A stretch of DNA of 52,108 nt from Sideroxydans sp. (GTDB lineage: Bacteria > Pseudomonadota > Gammaproteobacteria > Burkholderiales > Gallionellaceae). How positions within the stretch are numbered: the first letter of the stretch is position 1; each line of letters begins with the position of its first letter. Below are positions 1 to 8,224 of the stretch, in pieces. The position numbers and the translations under genes are program-made. The stretch is from positions 1-52,108 of the forward strand of contig DAIDAG010000067.1 of assembly GCA_027310725.1 (NCBI GenBank), written 5' to 3'. The notes beneath the pieces were generated by a model that did no database searches, was not told the origin of the DNA, and saw nothing but the letters and a program-made list of their open reading frames with translations.

Positions 1-7
1 GGTCATC

Positions 8-451
8 ATGTATCAACGCATTCTTGTTCCGATTGACGGCAGCAAAACATCCGAGCGCGCTTTGCAGGAGGCGATCAAGGTGGCGAACCGGGAGGCTCGG
101 CTGCGCCTGATCTATGTGCTGGAGGAAATTCAATTTGTCGACGCCGAAGGCTATGCTTATATCGATATTGCCGAGCTTCAAAAAACGATGCGACAGACCG
201 GAGAACGCGCGCTGGCCGTTGCTGATGAACAGGCACGCAAGGCGGGAATGACGGTTGAAACCGCGCTGATCGAGGCCGCCGGAGAGCGCGTAGCCAGTGT
301 GATCGGGAAAGATGCACAGCAATGGCACGCCGACCTGATCGTGATCGGCACGCATGGGCGTTCCGGATTGAACCGTCTTCTTTTGGGCAGCGTTGCCGAA
401 GGCGTAGTGCGCCTGGCTTCGATTCCCGTGCTGCTGATTCGCGCCGAATGA
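8..451 (+). CDS. Universal stress protein, UspA family
   Basis: A single-domain 147-residue universal stress protein. The start reads [11 protein letters not shown], the usual first beta strand of the family. Near the C-terminus the ATP-binding signature G-2x-G-9x-G-S is complete (G114, G117, G127, S128), so this is probably an ATP-binding member. Such cytoplasmic proteins are usually dimers that help survival under starvation or respiratory stress; the particular stress cannot be read from the sequence. Length is normal for the family. Its promoter would lie outside the window, because only seven bases precede the ATG. The next gene is 83 bases downstream on the same strand. Confidence 0.93.
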   Translation: MYQRILVPIDGSKTSERALQEAIKVANREARLRLIYVLEEIQFVDAEGYAYIDIAELQKTMRQTGERALAVADEQARKAGMTVETALIEAAGERVASVIGKDAQQWHADLIVIGTHGRSGLNRLLLGSVAEGVVRLASIPVLLIRAE

Positions 452-534
452 GCAGAGTCGGGCAGTCATCAAACCCAAAGCGATACAGTTCCTGTTCGCT
501 ATTCCACTTCGCCATTCGGTAAACGGAGGCAACG

Positions 535-822
535 ATGACCACGAACATATCCATCCCTGAAACTTCGCCCGACTTCGACCATACGCGAGTGATCGAGCGG
601 CCGGACGGCTTTTACTGGCAAGACAAGCTGACCGGCGAACTGTACGGAACCTTTGCAACCCTGCTCGAGGCGGTGCAGGACATGCAGGACCACAACGGCA
701 ACGGCTTCGAAGAAGGCGAATCGCTGGAGGAGGCGGAATCCGAGATCGGCATGGCGGACTGGATAGACCCGGAAACCGGTGAACCCGCCGAAGGTATGCC
801 TCCGCACCGCAGTGACGAATAA
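535..822 (+). CDS. Small acidic hypothetical protein
   Basis: A 95-residue protein that I do not recognise. It is strongly acidic, with a Glu-rich stretch around residues 69-80 (E-E-G-E-S-L-E-E-A-E-S-E) and no signal peptide, membrane segment or cysteine. The first half (V-I-E-R-P-D-G-F-Y-W-Q) looks like a small folded domain. Start choice is firm: GGAGG at 525-529 lies five bases before the ATG. It follows the stress protein on the same strand and may share its transcript. Function is unknown; it is probably a cytoplasmic protein. Confidence 0.75.
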   Translation: MTTNISIPETSPDFDHTRVIERPDGFYWQDKLTGELYGTFATLLEAVQDMQDHNGNGFEEGESLEEAESEIGMADWIDPETGEPAEGMPPHRSDE

Positions 823-914
823 TCTCTTGCTGATCAGAATATAGTTGGACTGCTCGCCGAGTGACAACACTGCTACAACTTGAATCGCCCTCATAGCACG
901 CACAATGGCGATCC

Positions 915-1077
915 GCCGGGAAAAGATACTTTGAGGTCACGGATGAGACGCCATACCCAGATGAACGCATAAAACCATGCCGCATTGCATCTGAGCGAAT
1001 TCGGGATGACAACTACAAGGCGGATTTTGAGTCGAGGACTTTAAACGATCTCTACTCCATACCACACGTTTCAACCA
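915..1077 (+). pseudogene. Possible remnant of a coding frame, no start codon
   Basis: The 285 bases between the small acidic gene and the lipoprotein gene hold no complete gene. One plus-strand frame (codons in phase with position 915) stays open through the whole spacer and reads as plausible protein, for example R-Y-F-E-V-T-D-E-T-P-Y-P-D-E-R and later A-D-F-E-S-R-T-L-N-D-L-Y. It has no ATG or GTG with a ribosome site, and a stop (TAG at 894-896) closes it upstream. Beyond about 1078 it only runs antisense to the lipoprotein gene. It may be the tail of a lost gene or chance. Confidence 0.2.
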
Positions 1078-1107
1078 GGACTACGCCGCCTCACTTTCGA
1101 AATTCAA

Positions 1108-1446
1108 TTACGGCCTGCATTTGTACATGTCAAAGGTACGCTTGCCGAACTCCTGCGACTCACCCTTCACGACCGTATCTGCCCCCGCATCGACCGCGTT
1201 ATTGCGTGCCATCTGCAGCAGATTGGCTTCCACGTCTTCGGCGCTGCGGGTGATAAATCCAACCTTGGCAAGAACGCTGACGGTGATCTTCCCTTTCGAT
1301 TGGCATGCAGCGATCTGGTTTGCATCTGCCACCGAGACCCGGTCTGTCCCTTTTCGCACTTCGATAAAGCTGCTGGCACATCCATTCAATCCGACGATCA
1401 TCGGAACGATGGCAGCGGTTAACAGCATTCTTTTTGAAAATTGCAT
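1108..1446 (-). CDS. Small lipoprotein, DUF4156-like
   Basis: A small predicted lipoprotein. The leader M-Q-F-S-K-R-M-L-L-T-A-A-I-V is followed by the lipobox L-N-G-C, so the mature protein would begin at that cysteine and be anchored by a lipid after LspA cleavage. The mature part carries the pattern G-K-I-T-V-S-V and L-L-Q-M-A-R-N-N-A-V-D-A-G-A-D-T-V, typical of DUF4156-type envelope lipoproteins of about 110 residues. An in-frame GTG lies two codons upstream (1452), but the AGGAG motif touches that GTG and sits five bases before the ATG at 1446, so the ATG is preferred (112 residues). Molecular role is unknown. Confidence 0.8.
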   Translation of the reverse strand: MQFSKRMLLTAAIVPMIVGLNGCASSFIEVRKGTDRVSVADANQIAACQSKGKITVSVLAKVGFITRSAEDVEANLLQMARNNAVDAGADTVVKGESQEFGKRTFDMYKCRP

Positions 1447-1505
1447 GATCACTCCTGGTTAATTTGACAAGCGGGATTGTCCGTTCAGTTTACTTTATAT
1501 TCGTA

Positions 1506-2462
1506 TCATCTGCCATCTGCAGGCATCCGGATATTGGAAGAAACTGCGGGAGTAATTGCCGTTGAAACAGCGCTTTCCGGAATAATCCCCGAAATCAGCC
1601 AGTCCAAAGATTGTTGCCACAGGGTAGCCTTGAATCGGTCATGGAAGAATGCGAAATGCCCGATGCTTTCCTCGCCTATGGATTCGGGTGAGAGCCGCAC
1701 ATGCACTCGTCTGCTATTAACGAAATAGGCAAGCAAGCGATCTACCGCTGCCTGCGTTGCAAAGGGATCGTCAGTCATTCCGATAGCAAGAATATCTCCG
1801 GTCATTCCTGCGAAATGAGAAAGCGCATCAGGTTCAAATTCACTCGCGCCCGGATAAGACTCCTCGAGCCTGGCAGGCCGAAACGCCCATTCGTATGCCG
1901 CCGCCGCCGGAAGATCCTCATGCCAGCCCAGCGCCTTTGCCGGAAAATAACCGAACAGCGTTGTCAGAACAGGCATCAACAAATGCCAGCGCAGCCACAT
2001 CGACAGTCTTTTACTTCGTTCATAGTCCCGCCAATACGCATACTGTGCTCCCACGGTCACGCACCGCTCAACGCAAGTATTGTTTTTTGCCAGACCGATC
2101 AGCAAACCGCCGATGCTATGTGCCACCACGTGGACGGGCACATCAATGCAGTTGTTGCGCGCCCACTGCAATGCAGCATCGCAATCCAATCGTCCCCAAT
2201 CCAGCTTCGAGACCTTTTTGATTTGGCGCAGACTACCTCTGCGCGACTCCCCGATCCCGCGATAGTCGTATGTCAGTGCCGACATGCCGTTCATCGCCAG
2301 GAATTGTGCATATCGGTGATAGTAGGAGGCCTTGACCGCGGTTGCAGGGTTGATAACGACGACTGCCCGGGTTGCCAATGTCGTATGAGTCCAATGACGC
2401 GCTGCAAGTCTGCAGCCATCCGCAGCGATCAGCGTGACAGGCGAAACTTGCACATCTTGCAT
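1506..2462 (-). CDS. Alpha/beta hydrolase (serine aminopeptidase S33-like)
   Basis: A predicted alpha/beta-fold hydrolase. The nucleophile elbow reads A-H-S-I-G-G, with serine near residue 116 counting from the chosen start; a candidate acid lies in M-T-D-D-P (about 231-232) and the histidine in S-I-G-H-F (about 269). The Y-D-Y-R-G-I-G-E-S segment is the usual oxyanion-side loop. There is no signal peptide, so it is probably cytoplasmic; the substrate cannot be told. An upstream in-frame TTG at 2483 would add seven residues, but neither start has a good ribosome site. I prefer the ATG at 2462 because the family's conserved region starts right after it. The C-terminal 20 residues look unstructured. 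Confidence 0.82.
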   Translation of the reverse strand: MQDVQVSPVTLIAADGCRLAARHWTHTTLATRAVVVINPATAVKASYYHRYAQFLAMNGMSALTYDYRGIGESRRGSLRQIKKVSKLDWGRLDCDAALQWARNNCIDVPVHVVAHSIGGLLIGLAKNNTCVERCVTVGAQYAYWRDYERSKRLSMWLRWHLLMPVLTTLFGYFPAKALGWHEDLPAAAAYEWAFRPARLEESYPGASEFEPDALSHFAGMTGDILAIGMTDDPFATQAAVDRLLAYFVNSRRVHVRLSPESIGEESIGHFAFFHDRFKATLWQQSLDWLISGIIPESAVSTAITPAVSSNIRMPADGR

Positions 2463-2585
2463 AGTATTGCTGGGACTGTTCAAGTTGATCGTTTGATATC
2501 AATGAAGCGCGGTTCATGGCGCCCGAGGTCAAATCTGGATTCTGACATCCCTTCCCTGAGTCAGACGATTAACTCCAACGTCGAA

Positions 2586-3431
2586 TCAAAATGCATAGCC
2601 GATACCGATTTTAAACACGCTGTAATTTGTCTTGCTGTCCGGCTCCCACGCCACGATTCCGCCGCCGACGGGATAAACCGCGCTCATGCCATAACTGAAA
2701 CTCGTATAATCGAAGCCTGCGTTTCCGTGCAAATGTTTCGTAAATGCATAATCTGCGGAAATGCCCAGTTTGTAGATGGATGAACTTCCGAGTGCGCCGG
2801 AGAATCCATTAAGTCCGGGGCCCGAATTTACCGAGATGTTCGATCTGAAGGTTGTCCCGAACATCGCATTTGCCGTAACGACAAGCTGACCGATGACAGG
2901 TGAAAACTGCCAAAGCGTACCGATTGCAAAATAATCATTCGTATAGGTCTCACCGTAATTCACCCCCCGGTCCCATTGGTGACGACCAAGTTCAACGTAA
3001 GGTGTAAGCATAAGCGGTACAACCGGTTCAGATCCAACACTATCAATCAGGAAACCTTTGCCATAGCGAACATTGTAATTGATAAGTGCGGCGCTAGAAG
3101 ATGAAGCTACAGAGCCAAAAGTCCCGCCCATAAGCGAACCTATATAATTCGTTTGGCCTTTGGAATGATCATAGCCGGCTTCAAAATACTGATTGTCGTC
3201 GCCTGTCATCGTGGATATGAAAATGGCATAACCCGGAACATCGCCTTTCTCCGTGTCGAGTGTCCCGGTCGCGGTGCCCAATGTTCCATTGCCTGTCTCC
3301 GTATAATCTACATTCGTGGAAATAGACTGAAGTCCAATCTGGTTATTTGAAGACTTGATATCGGAAGCACCGGCAAATATATTTGCTGAAAACAGCATAA
3401 GGCACATGGATGAAACGATTTTATTCAACAT
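2586..3431 (-). CDS. Outer-membrane beta-barrel protein, unassigned
   Basis: A 281-residue secreted protein. Residues 1-20 form a signal peptide ending A-N-I-F-A with likely cleavage before G-A-S. The rest is rich in Gly, Ser, Tyr and Asn with alternating hydrophobic positions, and the last residues (K-I-G-I-G-Y-A-F) end in phenylalanine as expected of a BamA-assembled barrel strand. About ten short strands can be guessed, which suggests a small porin-like or adhesin-like barrel rather than a trimeric porin. Start is supported by AAGGA about six bases upstream. It stands alone; the neighbouring hydrolase on the same strand is 123 bases downstream. I cannot assign a ligand or family. Confidence 0.75.
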   Translation of the reverse strand: MLNKIVSSMCLMLFSANIFAGASDIKSSNNQIGLQSISTNVDYTETGNGTLGTATGTLDTEKGDVPGYAIFISTMTGDDNQYFEAGYDHSKGQTNYIGSLMGGTFGSVASSSSAALINYNVRYGKGFLIDSVGSEPVVPLMLTPYVELGRHQWDRGVNYGETYTNDYFAIGTLWQFSPVIGQLVVTANAMFGTTFRSNISVNSGPGLNGFSGALGSSSIYKLGISADYAFTKHLHGNAGFDYTSFSYGMSAVYPVGGGIVAWEPDSKTNYSVFKIGIGYAF

Positions 3432-3650
3432 GAATTTCCTTTAGGATAAACGTAAGCATTGAAAGCTAAGCATTTACTCGCCTTCCCACGAAGTCGTCAT
3501 GTTACTGCAAATGGGCGCAATAACCCTATTCAATCGCGAGACAATCAATAAATGAAGGCTGTTCACTCAGATTCTCCTGCCCTGAAATTAAAGATGCAAA
3601 TACCCGGGCGTCCTTTACTGAAAATGTATCGCGCATATCTGCAAAGTTGA

Positions 3651-3679
3651 TTGAAGCCCCTGCCCGATAACGGTATAGT
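3651..3679 (+). promoter_or_regulatory. Sigma-70-like promoter of the GspE-type ATPase gene
   Basis: TTGAAG (3651-3656) and TATAGT (3674-3679) are separated by 17 bases. The -10 box matches five of six consensus positions and the -35 box four of six. Transcription would start near 3686, about 20 bases before the ATG at 3707. Confidence 0.5.
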
Positions 3680-3706
3680 CCGCAAAACCTAGAACAAGGC
3701 ACGAAC

Positions 3707-5485
3707 ATGGCTGCTCAAGACGTTCCGGAACACAAACTGAAACTGGCCGAAGTGCTGGATATGATGATTGTCGACGGCATGGTTGGGAAAACCGAAGCTG
3801 AAGCTGTCATCGCCGAACGCCGCCTCCATCGGCAAGACACACATCCCCTGATAGTCATTTCGGACAAGCACTGGAAATCGCAAAAATCGCCTCACCGCAT
3901 CCTGACGCTGGATGTGCTGACAGAATGGCTGGCAAAGCATGTCGGCATGGAATACTTCCACATCGATCCGCTGAAGATCGATTTCTCCGACCTGACCGAT
4001 CTGATGTCGATCGATTATGCAAACCGCTTTGCCATCATGCCGCTCCGTATCGAAGGCGGCGACCTTGTCGTGGCGACTGCCGAGCCATACCTGCGCGACT
4101 GGGAGAGTACACTCAAACACACCTCGCGCAAGAATATCCGCCGCGTCATTTCTTCGCCCGCGGACATCAATCGCTATCTGGTGGAATTCTATAATCTTGC
4201 CCGTTCGGTGAAGAGCGCAACCAAGGCCACTCCCAACACTTCCAGCCCTGCCTCGTTCGAACAGTTGGTTGAGCTCGGCAAGACCAACAAGCAGTTCGAT
4301 GCCAACGATCAGCACATCGTCCATATCGTGGACTGGTTGTGGCAGTACGCGTTCGATCAGCGCGCATCGGATATCCATATCGAGCCGCGCCGCGATGTCG
4401 GCATCGTGCGCTTCCGCATCGACGGCGTTCTGCATCAGGTGCATCAACTCCCGATGTCCGTGGTCACCGCGATGACCAGCCGTATCAAACTGCTGGGACG
4501 CATGGACTTAATGGAGAAACGCCGCCCCCAGGACGGGCGTATCAAGACACGTACCGAGGACGGACAGGAGATCGAGCTGCGACTTTCCACCCTGCCCACC
4601 GCTTTCGGCGAAAAGCTGGTGATGCGCATCTTCGATCCGGAAGTGCTGTTGCGTGACTTCTCCGAACTCGGCTTTTCTGAAGACGACCGTGCGCGCTGGC
4701 AGAACATGACCTCGCAGCCCAACGGCATCATCCTCGTCACCGGTCCTACCGGCTCCGGCAAGACCACCACGCTGTATTCCACGCTCAAACATCTCGCGAC
4801 ACCGGAGGTGAACGTCTGTACGCTGGAGGATCCCATCGAGATGGTTGAACCCGCATTCAACCAGATGCAGATACAAACAGGACTTGACCTGACTTTTGCC
4901 GAAGGTGTGCGCGCGCTGATGCGGCAGGATCCGGATATCATCATGGTGGGAGAGATACGCGATCTGGAGACCGCCGAAATGGCGATCCAGGCTGCACTGA
5001 CCGGCCATCTGGTGCTTTCCACATTGCACACCAACGATGCGCCTTCCGCCATCACCCGTTTGCTCGATCTTGGCGTGCCGTACTATCTGATCAATGCCAC
5101 CCTGCTCGGCATCATGGCGCAGCGTCTTGTACGCACGCTGTGCCCGCATTGCAAGCAACCGATTCCCATGCCCGAAAACGATAACGATGTGTGGGATCAT
5201 CTGGTCGCCCCCTGGAAAGCTGCAAGGCCGGCCCAGCTGCAAACTCCTCAAGGCTGTCTGGAATGCCGCAAGACCGGCTATTCGGGCCGGATCGGCATTT
5301 ACGAGATACTGCTCATGTCGCCTGCATTGCGCAGAATCATCAGCAAGGAGACCGACATCGCCGCGTTGCGCGACCAGGCCAACCGCGAGGGCATGAAACC
5401 GTTGCGCATCTCGGGTGCGCAAAAAGTCGCGGCCGGACTCACCACTTTGGAAGAAGTACTGAAAGTTGCCCCGCCCGCAGATTGA
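3707..5485 (+). CDS. GspE/PilB-family secretion ATPase (orphan)
   Basis: A 592-residue ATPase of the type II secretion / type IV pilus assembly family. The N-terminal part (about 1-165) is a divergent MshEN/PilB-N-like region. The ATPase core shows Walker A G-P-T-G-S-G-K-T (346-353), the Asp-box region around 374-378, Walker B D-P-D-I-I-M-V-G-E (408-416), and the His box L-V-L-S-T-L-H-T-N (435-443). A tetracysteine zinc site is complete: C479, C482, C517 and C520. This is enough to call an active extension or secretion motor. No gspF/pilC, pilT or secretin gene lies beside it, so whether it drives pili or a type II system is not shown. The minor pilin genes are 13 kb away. The mutarotase gene follows on the same strand. 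Confidence 0.92.
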   Translation: MAAQDVPEHKLKLAEVLDMMIVDGMVGKTEAEAVIAERRLHRQDTHPLIVISDKHWKSQKSPHRILTLDVLTEWLAKHVGMEYFHIDPLKIDFSDLTDLMSIDYANRFAIMPLRIEGGDLVVATAEPYLRDWESTLKHTSRKNIRRVISSPADINRYLVEFYNLARSVKSATKATPNTSSPASFEQLVELGKTNKQFDANDQHIVHIVDWLWQYAFDQRASDIHIEPRRDVGIVRFRIDGVLHQVHQLPMSVVTAMTSRIKLLGRMDLMEKRRPQDGRIKTRTEDGQEIELRLSTLPTAFGEKLVMRIFDPEVLLRDFSELGFSEDDRARWQNMTSQPNGIILVTGPTGSGKTTTLYSTLKHLATPEVNVCTLEDPIEMVEPAFNQMQIQTGLDLTFAEGVRALMRQDPDIIMVGEIRDLETAEMAIQAALTGHLVLSTLHTNDAPSAITRLLDLGVPYYLINATLLGIMAQRLVRTLCPHCKQPIPMPENDNDVWDHLVAPWKAARPAQLQTPQGCLECRKTGYSGRIGIYEILLMSPALRRIISKETDIAALRDQANREGMKPLRISGAQKVAAGLTTLEEVLKVAPPAD

Positions 5486-5519
5486 TCGTAATCATTCATT
5501 TATGCAAAAAGGAACAACC

Positions 5520-6422
5520 ATGACACTAGCTGAACTCAACCAGCATTTCGCCATCGGCAACCACGTGCAATTCAAGGAGATCGCCGAAGGGATGATCGTT
5601 GCCGAAGTCGCCAACCAGCATGCACTCGCCAACATCGTATTGCAGGGTGCGCATATCGCCACCTTCCAGCCGCGCGGCGAGGAACCTGTGATCTGGCTGT
5701 CGCCCTATGCCAAGTTCGCGCCCGGCAAATCCATCCGCGGGGGCGTACCGATCTGCTGGCCCTGGTTCGGCCCGCACAAAACGGACAGCAAAATGCCCGG
5801 ACACGGCTATGCCCGCACCGTGCCGTGGGAATTGCTGGAAACAAAAGCCTTGCCGGACGGCTCGACTTTCCTGCGCTTTTGTCTCGTCGAAAGCGAAATC
5901 ACCCGTGCGCAATGGCCCCACGCTTCCACGGTGCAACTTGCAGTCACCGTGGGTAAGGCTTTGCGCGTAGAGCTCGCCACCACCAACACCGGCAAAGACG
6001 CTTTCGAACTCGGTGAAGCGCTGCACACCTACTTCCACATCAGCGATGTCGCGAAAACGACCATCCGCGGTCTGGATAACTGCGCCTATCTGGACAAGGT
6101 GCAGGACTTTGCGCACTGCACACAGAAGGACGGCATCGTCATCGAGAGCGAGGTCGATCGCGTGTACATCAATACGGCAGCGGACTGCGTGATCGAGGAT
6201 AAAGGCCTTAAGCGTGCCATCCGCATCGCCAAGCAAGGCAGCATGAGTACCGTAGTATGGAACCCATGGACCGAAAAGGCCGACAAGATGGGCGACTTCG
6301 GCGAGAACGGACATCGCGGCATGGTGTGCGTTGAGAGCGGCAATGCGATGGAAAACATAGTTACTCTTGCGCCGGGCGCAACGCACAAGCTGGTGGCGGT
6401 GTACAGCGTGGAAAAACTGTAA
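5520..6422 (+). CDS. D-hexose-6-phosphate mutarotase (YeaD-like aldose-1-epimerase)
   Basis: A 300-residue cytoplasmic enzyme of the glucose-6-phosphate 1-epimerase family, which interconverts alpha and beta anomers of hexose 6-phosphates. Visible signatures are G-G-V-P-I-C-W-P-W-F-G-P-H near residue 80, the H-T-Y-F-H motif with the catalytic histidine near 182, and the V-C-V-E-S-G-N-A segment with the conserved glutamate near 277. Longer in-frame starts exist at 5466 and 5502, but AAGGA at 5509-5513 sits six bases before the ATG at 5520, and the 5466 start would overlap the preceding gene. The 34-base gap to the ATPase gene suggests one transcript. Confidence 0.9.
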   Translation: MTLAELNQHFAIGNHVQFKEIAEGMIVAEVANQHALANIVLQGAHIATFQPRGEEPVIWLSPYAKFAPGKSIRGGVPICWPWFGPHKTDSKMPGHGYARTVPWELLETKALPDGSTFLRFCLVESEITRAQWPHASTVQLAVTVGKALRVELATTNTGKDAFELGEALHTYFHISDVAKTTIRGLDNCAYLDKVQDFAHCTQKDGIVIESEVDRVYINTAADCVIEDKGLKRAIRIAKQGSMSTVVWNPWTEKADKMGDFGENGHRGMVCVESGNAMENIVTLAPGATHKLVAVYSVEKL

Positions 6423-6440
6423 GTTCGAACCGGGCACGAC

Positions 6441-6480
6441 AAAAAAAAAAGAGCCGCTTGAAGCGGCTCTTTTGTTTTGT
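6441..6480. terminator. Bidirectional rho-independent terminator
   Basis: An eight-pair stem (6450-6457 with 6463-6470, AGAGCCGC / GCGGCTCT) is preceded by a run of A (6441-6450) and followed by TTTTGTTTT. Because both flanks are homopolymeric it should stop transcripts from the mutarotase gene on plus and from efp on minus. Confidence 0.9.
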
Positions 6481-6493
6481 GATGAAACCAGAC

Positions 6494-7051
6494 TCAGTTC
6501 GCGCGTTTTCTGAACTCGTTGGTGCGAGTGTCGATTTCGATCTTGTCACCGATCTCGATGAATGCAGACACGGGCAACTCAAAACCGGTGTTCAGTTTGG
6601 CAGGCTTCATCACCTTGCCTGAAGTGTCGCCGCGCACAGCCGGCTCGGTATAGATCACTTCGCGTACGATGGTATTGGGCAACTCTACCGAGATCGCCTT
6701 ATCGTTGTAGAACACCACCTCGCAAGGCATACCGTCCTCGATGTAGTTGAGCGCGTCGCCCATGCATTCGGCTTCGATCTCGTATTGGTTGTACTCACCA
6801 TCCATGAACACATACATCGGATCGGCAAAATAGGAATAAGTCACTTCCTTGCGATCCAGGATGATCTGGTCAAACTTGTCGTCCGCTGCGTATACCCATT
6901 CCTTGGCGGAATCGGTCAACAGGTTTTTCATCTTCATCTTCACCACGGAACCGTTACGGCCCGAGCGACTGTATTCGGCCTTAAGGATCACCATGGGTTC
7001 GCCGCTAACATTGATCACGTTACCGGCGCGTAGCTCTTGTGCTGTTTTCAT
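6494..7051 (-). CDS. efp: Translation elongation factor P, arginine-32 type
   Basis: EF-P (185 residues, standard length) binds stalled ribosomes and rescues peptide-bond formation at proline runs. The three beta-barrel domains are all present. The loop at the domain I tip reads Y-S-R-S-G-R-N-G with arginine at position 32. This is the residue that, in the EarP class, is rhamnosylated; lysine-type EF-P would have K here and need EpmA/EpmB. The gene for the rhamnosyltransferase EarP lies directly upstream (33 bases) on the same strand, in agreement. The two genes are almost certainly co-transcribed and end at the terminator at 6441-6480. Confidence in identity and modification type is high. 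Confidence 0.98.
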   Translation of the reverse strand: MKTAQELRAGNVINVSGEPMVILKAEYSRSGRNGSVVKMKMKNLLTDSAKEWVYAADDKFDQIILDRKEVTYSYFADPMYVFMDGEYNQYEIEAECMGDALNYIEDGMPCEVVFYNDKAISVELPNTIVREVIYTEPAVRGDTSGKVMKPAKLNTGFELPVSAFIEIGDKIEIDTRTNEFRKRAN

Positions 7052-7084
7052 GTTTACTGCCCCTCAAAATTCAAGGCGCGGATT

Positions 7085-8224
7085 CTATTCACTTTGGCGG
7101 TAAAAATCCAGCAAATTCAATGCGAGGTTATTGTTTGCCAGCCGATCCGCCCATTCCTTCCCGTGCCGGGCCAACATCCCGCCCTGCGCCGCAAAGTGAG
7201 CCCAAGCTCCGGCAACGTCCGGCCCGCCGTTCCAGGCCAGCGATAAATCCCTTACTGACAGCACGGTTTCAGGCAACAACCCCGCCGTATAGCGCGCCCG
7301 CAACGCCTCCAGCTTCGCCAGATGCACCCCGTCATGCTGGGGATATATCTGCCAAATGAACGGGTTGGCAGCCCATTGGGCACGCACGCAGGAATCCTCG
7401 CCGCGCACAAAATTGACGTCGCACGCCCACAAAAGCTCATCGTAGCGCTCCTGCTCGACAAAAGGCAGCACATGCACGCGCAGGTTGCCGCGCTGCCAGA
7501 TATCTCCTGCCTTGCCGGTCGAATGCCCGAAGAATGCCGCTACCTGCGGCAGGGAACGCCCTTCCGGCAACAGGCAGGTCAAGGGGTGGGCGCCCTTTTC
7601 CCAGCAGCCCAGCAACGCTTCCATCGCTTCGTTCTCGTATCCGAACAGGGACACGCGCAACTCGCCAGCGATCCGCTCCTGCACCCCCAAACTCCGCCAG
7701 TAGTGTTGCTGTACTTCAGCATCGGATTGAAATGCATCACGCCGAGCCAGCAGATCGCGTTCCAGCAACAGGCCTCCGGTTCTCTCGGTAAAGCCCGGGA
7801 AGAAGAAATATTTGGTCAGCGGCAAGCGAGGATGCGGCGACGGCAACTTGTGGCAACCCTCTACCCAGTCTTCGGCGCTCAGGTATTCGAGGTTGATCCA
7901 GACCGGTTTCCGCTGCAGGACAGCCATGGCAGTGACGTAGCGCTCAGGCAAGGTGCAGGCGAAAGCCTCGATCACCAGACTTGCCGGTTCGATCGCGGGA
8001 AAATCGGTAGTCCAATGCCTTATCTCCACCCCACGACAACGCTGTACGTCCAGTGCTGCATCCGTATCTGGGCACAGGCGCTGGAAGCTGGCCAGGTCGT
8101 CCACCCAAAGCCGTACCGCCAATCCGTGCTCGTTCGCCAGCTGTCTGGCCAGGCGCCAGCACACGCCAATGTCGCCGTAGTTATCGACGACATTGCAGAA
8201 GATGTCGCAAGACTCACTCCGCAT
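7085..8224 (-). CDS. earP: EF-P arginine rhamnosyltransferase EarP
   Basis: EarP (379 residues) transfers rhamnose from dTDP-rhamnose to arginine 32 of EF-P. The N-terminal motif C-N-V-V-D-N-Y-G-D-I-G-V-C-W carries the two catalytic-site aspartates (D14 and D18 here), and the C-terminal nucleotide-sugar site appears as R-G-E-D-S-C-V-R-A-Q-W-A. The fold is the two-Rossmann GT-B type. Its ATG (8222-8224) lies inside the last codons of the upstream permease gene, whose stop is at 8214-8216, so translation is probably coupled. It is followed by efp. The dTDP-rhamnose synthesis genes are not in this window. Confidence 0.97.
   Translation of the reverse strand: MRSESCDIFCNVVDNYGDIGVCWRLARQLANEHGLAVRLWVDDLASFQRLCPDTDAALDVQRCRGVEIRHWTTDFPAIEPASLVIEAFACTLPERYVTAMAVLQRKPVWINLEYLSAEDWVEGCHKLPSPHPRLPLTKYFFFPGFTERTGGLLLERDLLARRDAFQSDAEVQQHYWRSLGVQERIAGELRVSLFGYENEAMEALLGCWEKGAHPLTCLLPEGRSLPQVAAFFGHSTGKAGDIWQRGNLRVHVLPFVEQERYDELLWACDVNFVRGEDSCVRAQWAANPFIWQIYPQHDGVHLAKLEALRARYTAGLLPETVLSVRDLSLAWNGGPDVAGAWAHFAAQGGMLARHGKEWADRLANNNLALNLLDFYRQSE

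Noticed and set aside
3526..3708. 60-codon minus-strand frame upstream of the GspE-type ATPase
   Set aside because: It covers the ATPase promoter and start, has no ribosome site and no family likeness.
4444..5422. Long minus-strand frames opposite the GspE-type ATPase
   Set aside because: Shadow frames of a GC-rich gene; the sense strand has complete ATPase motifs.
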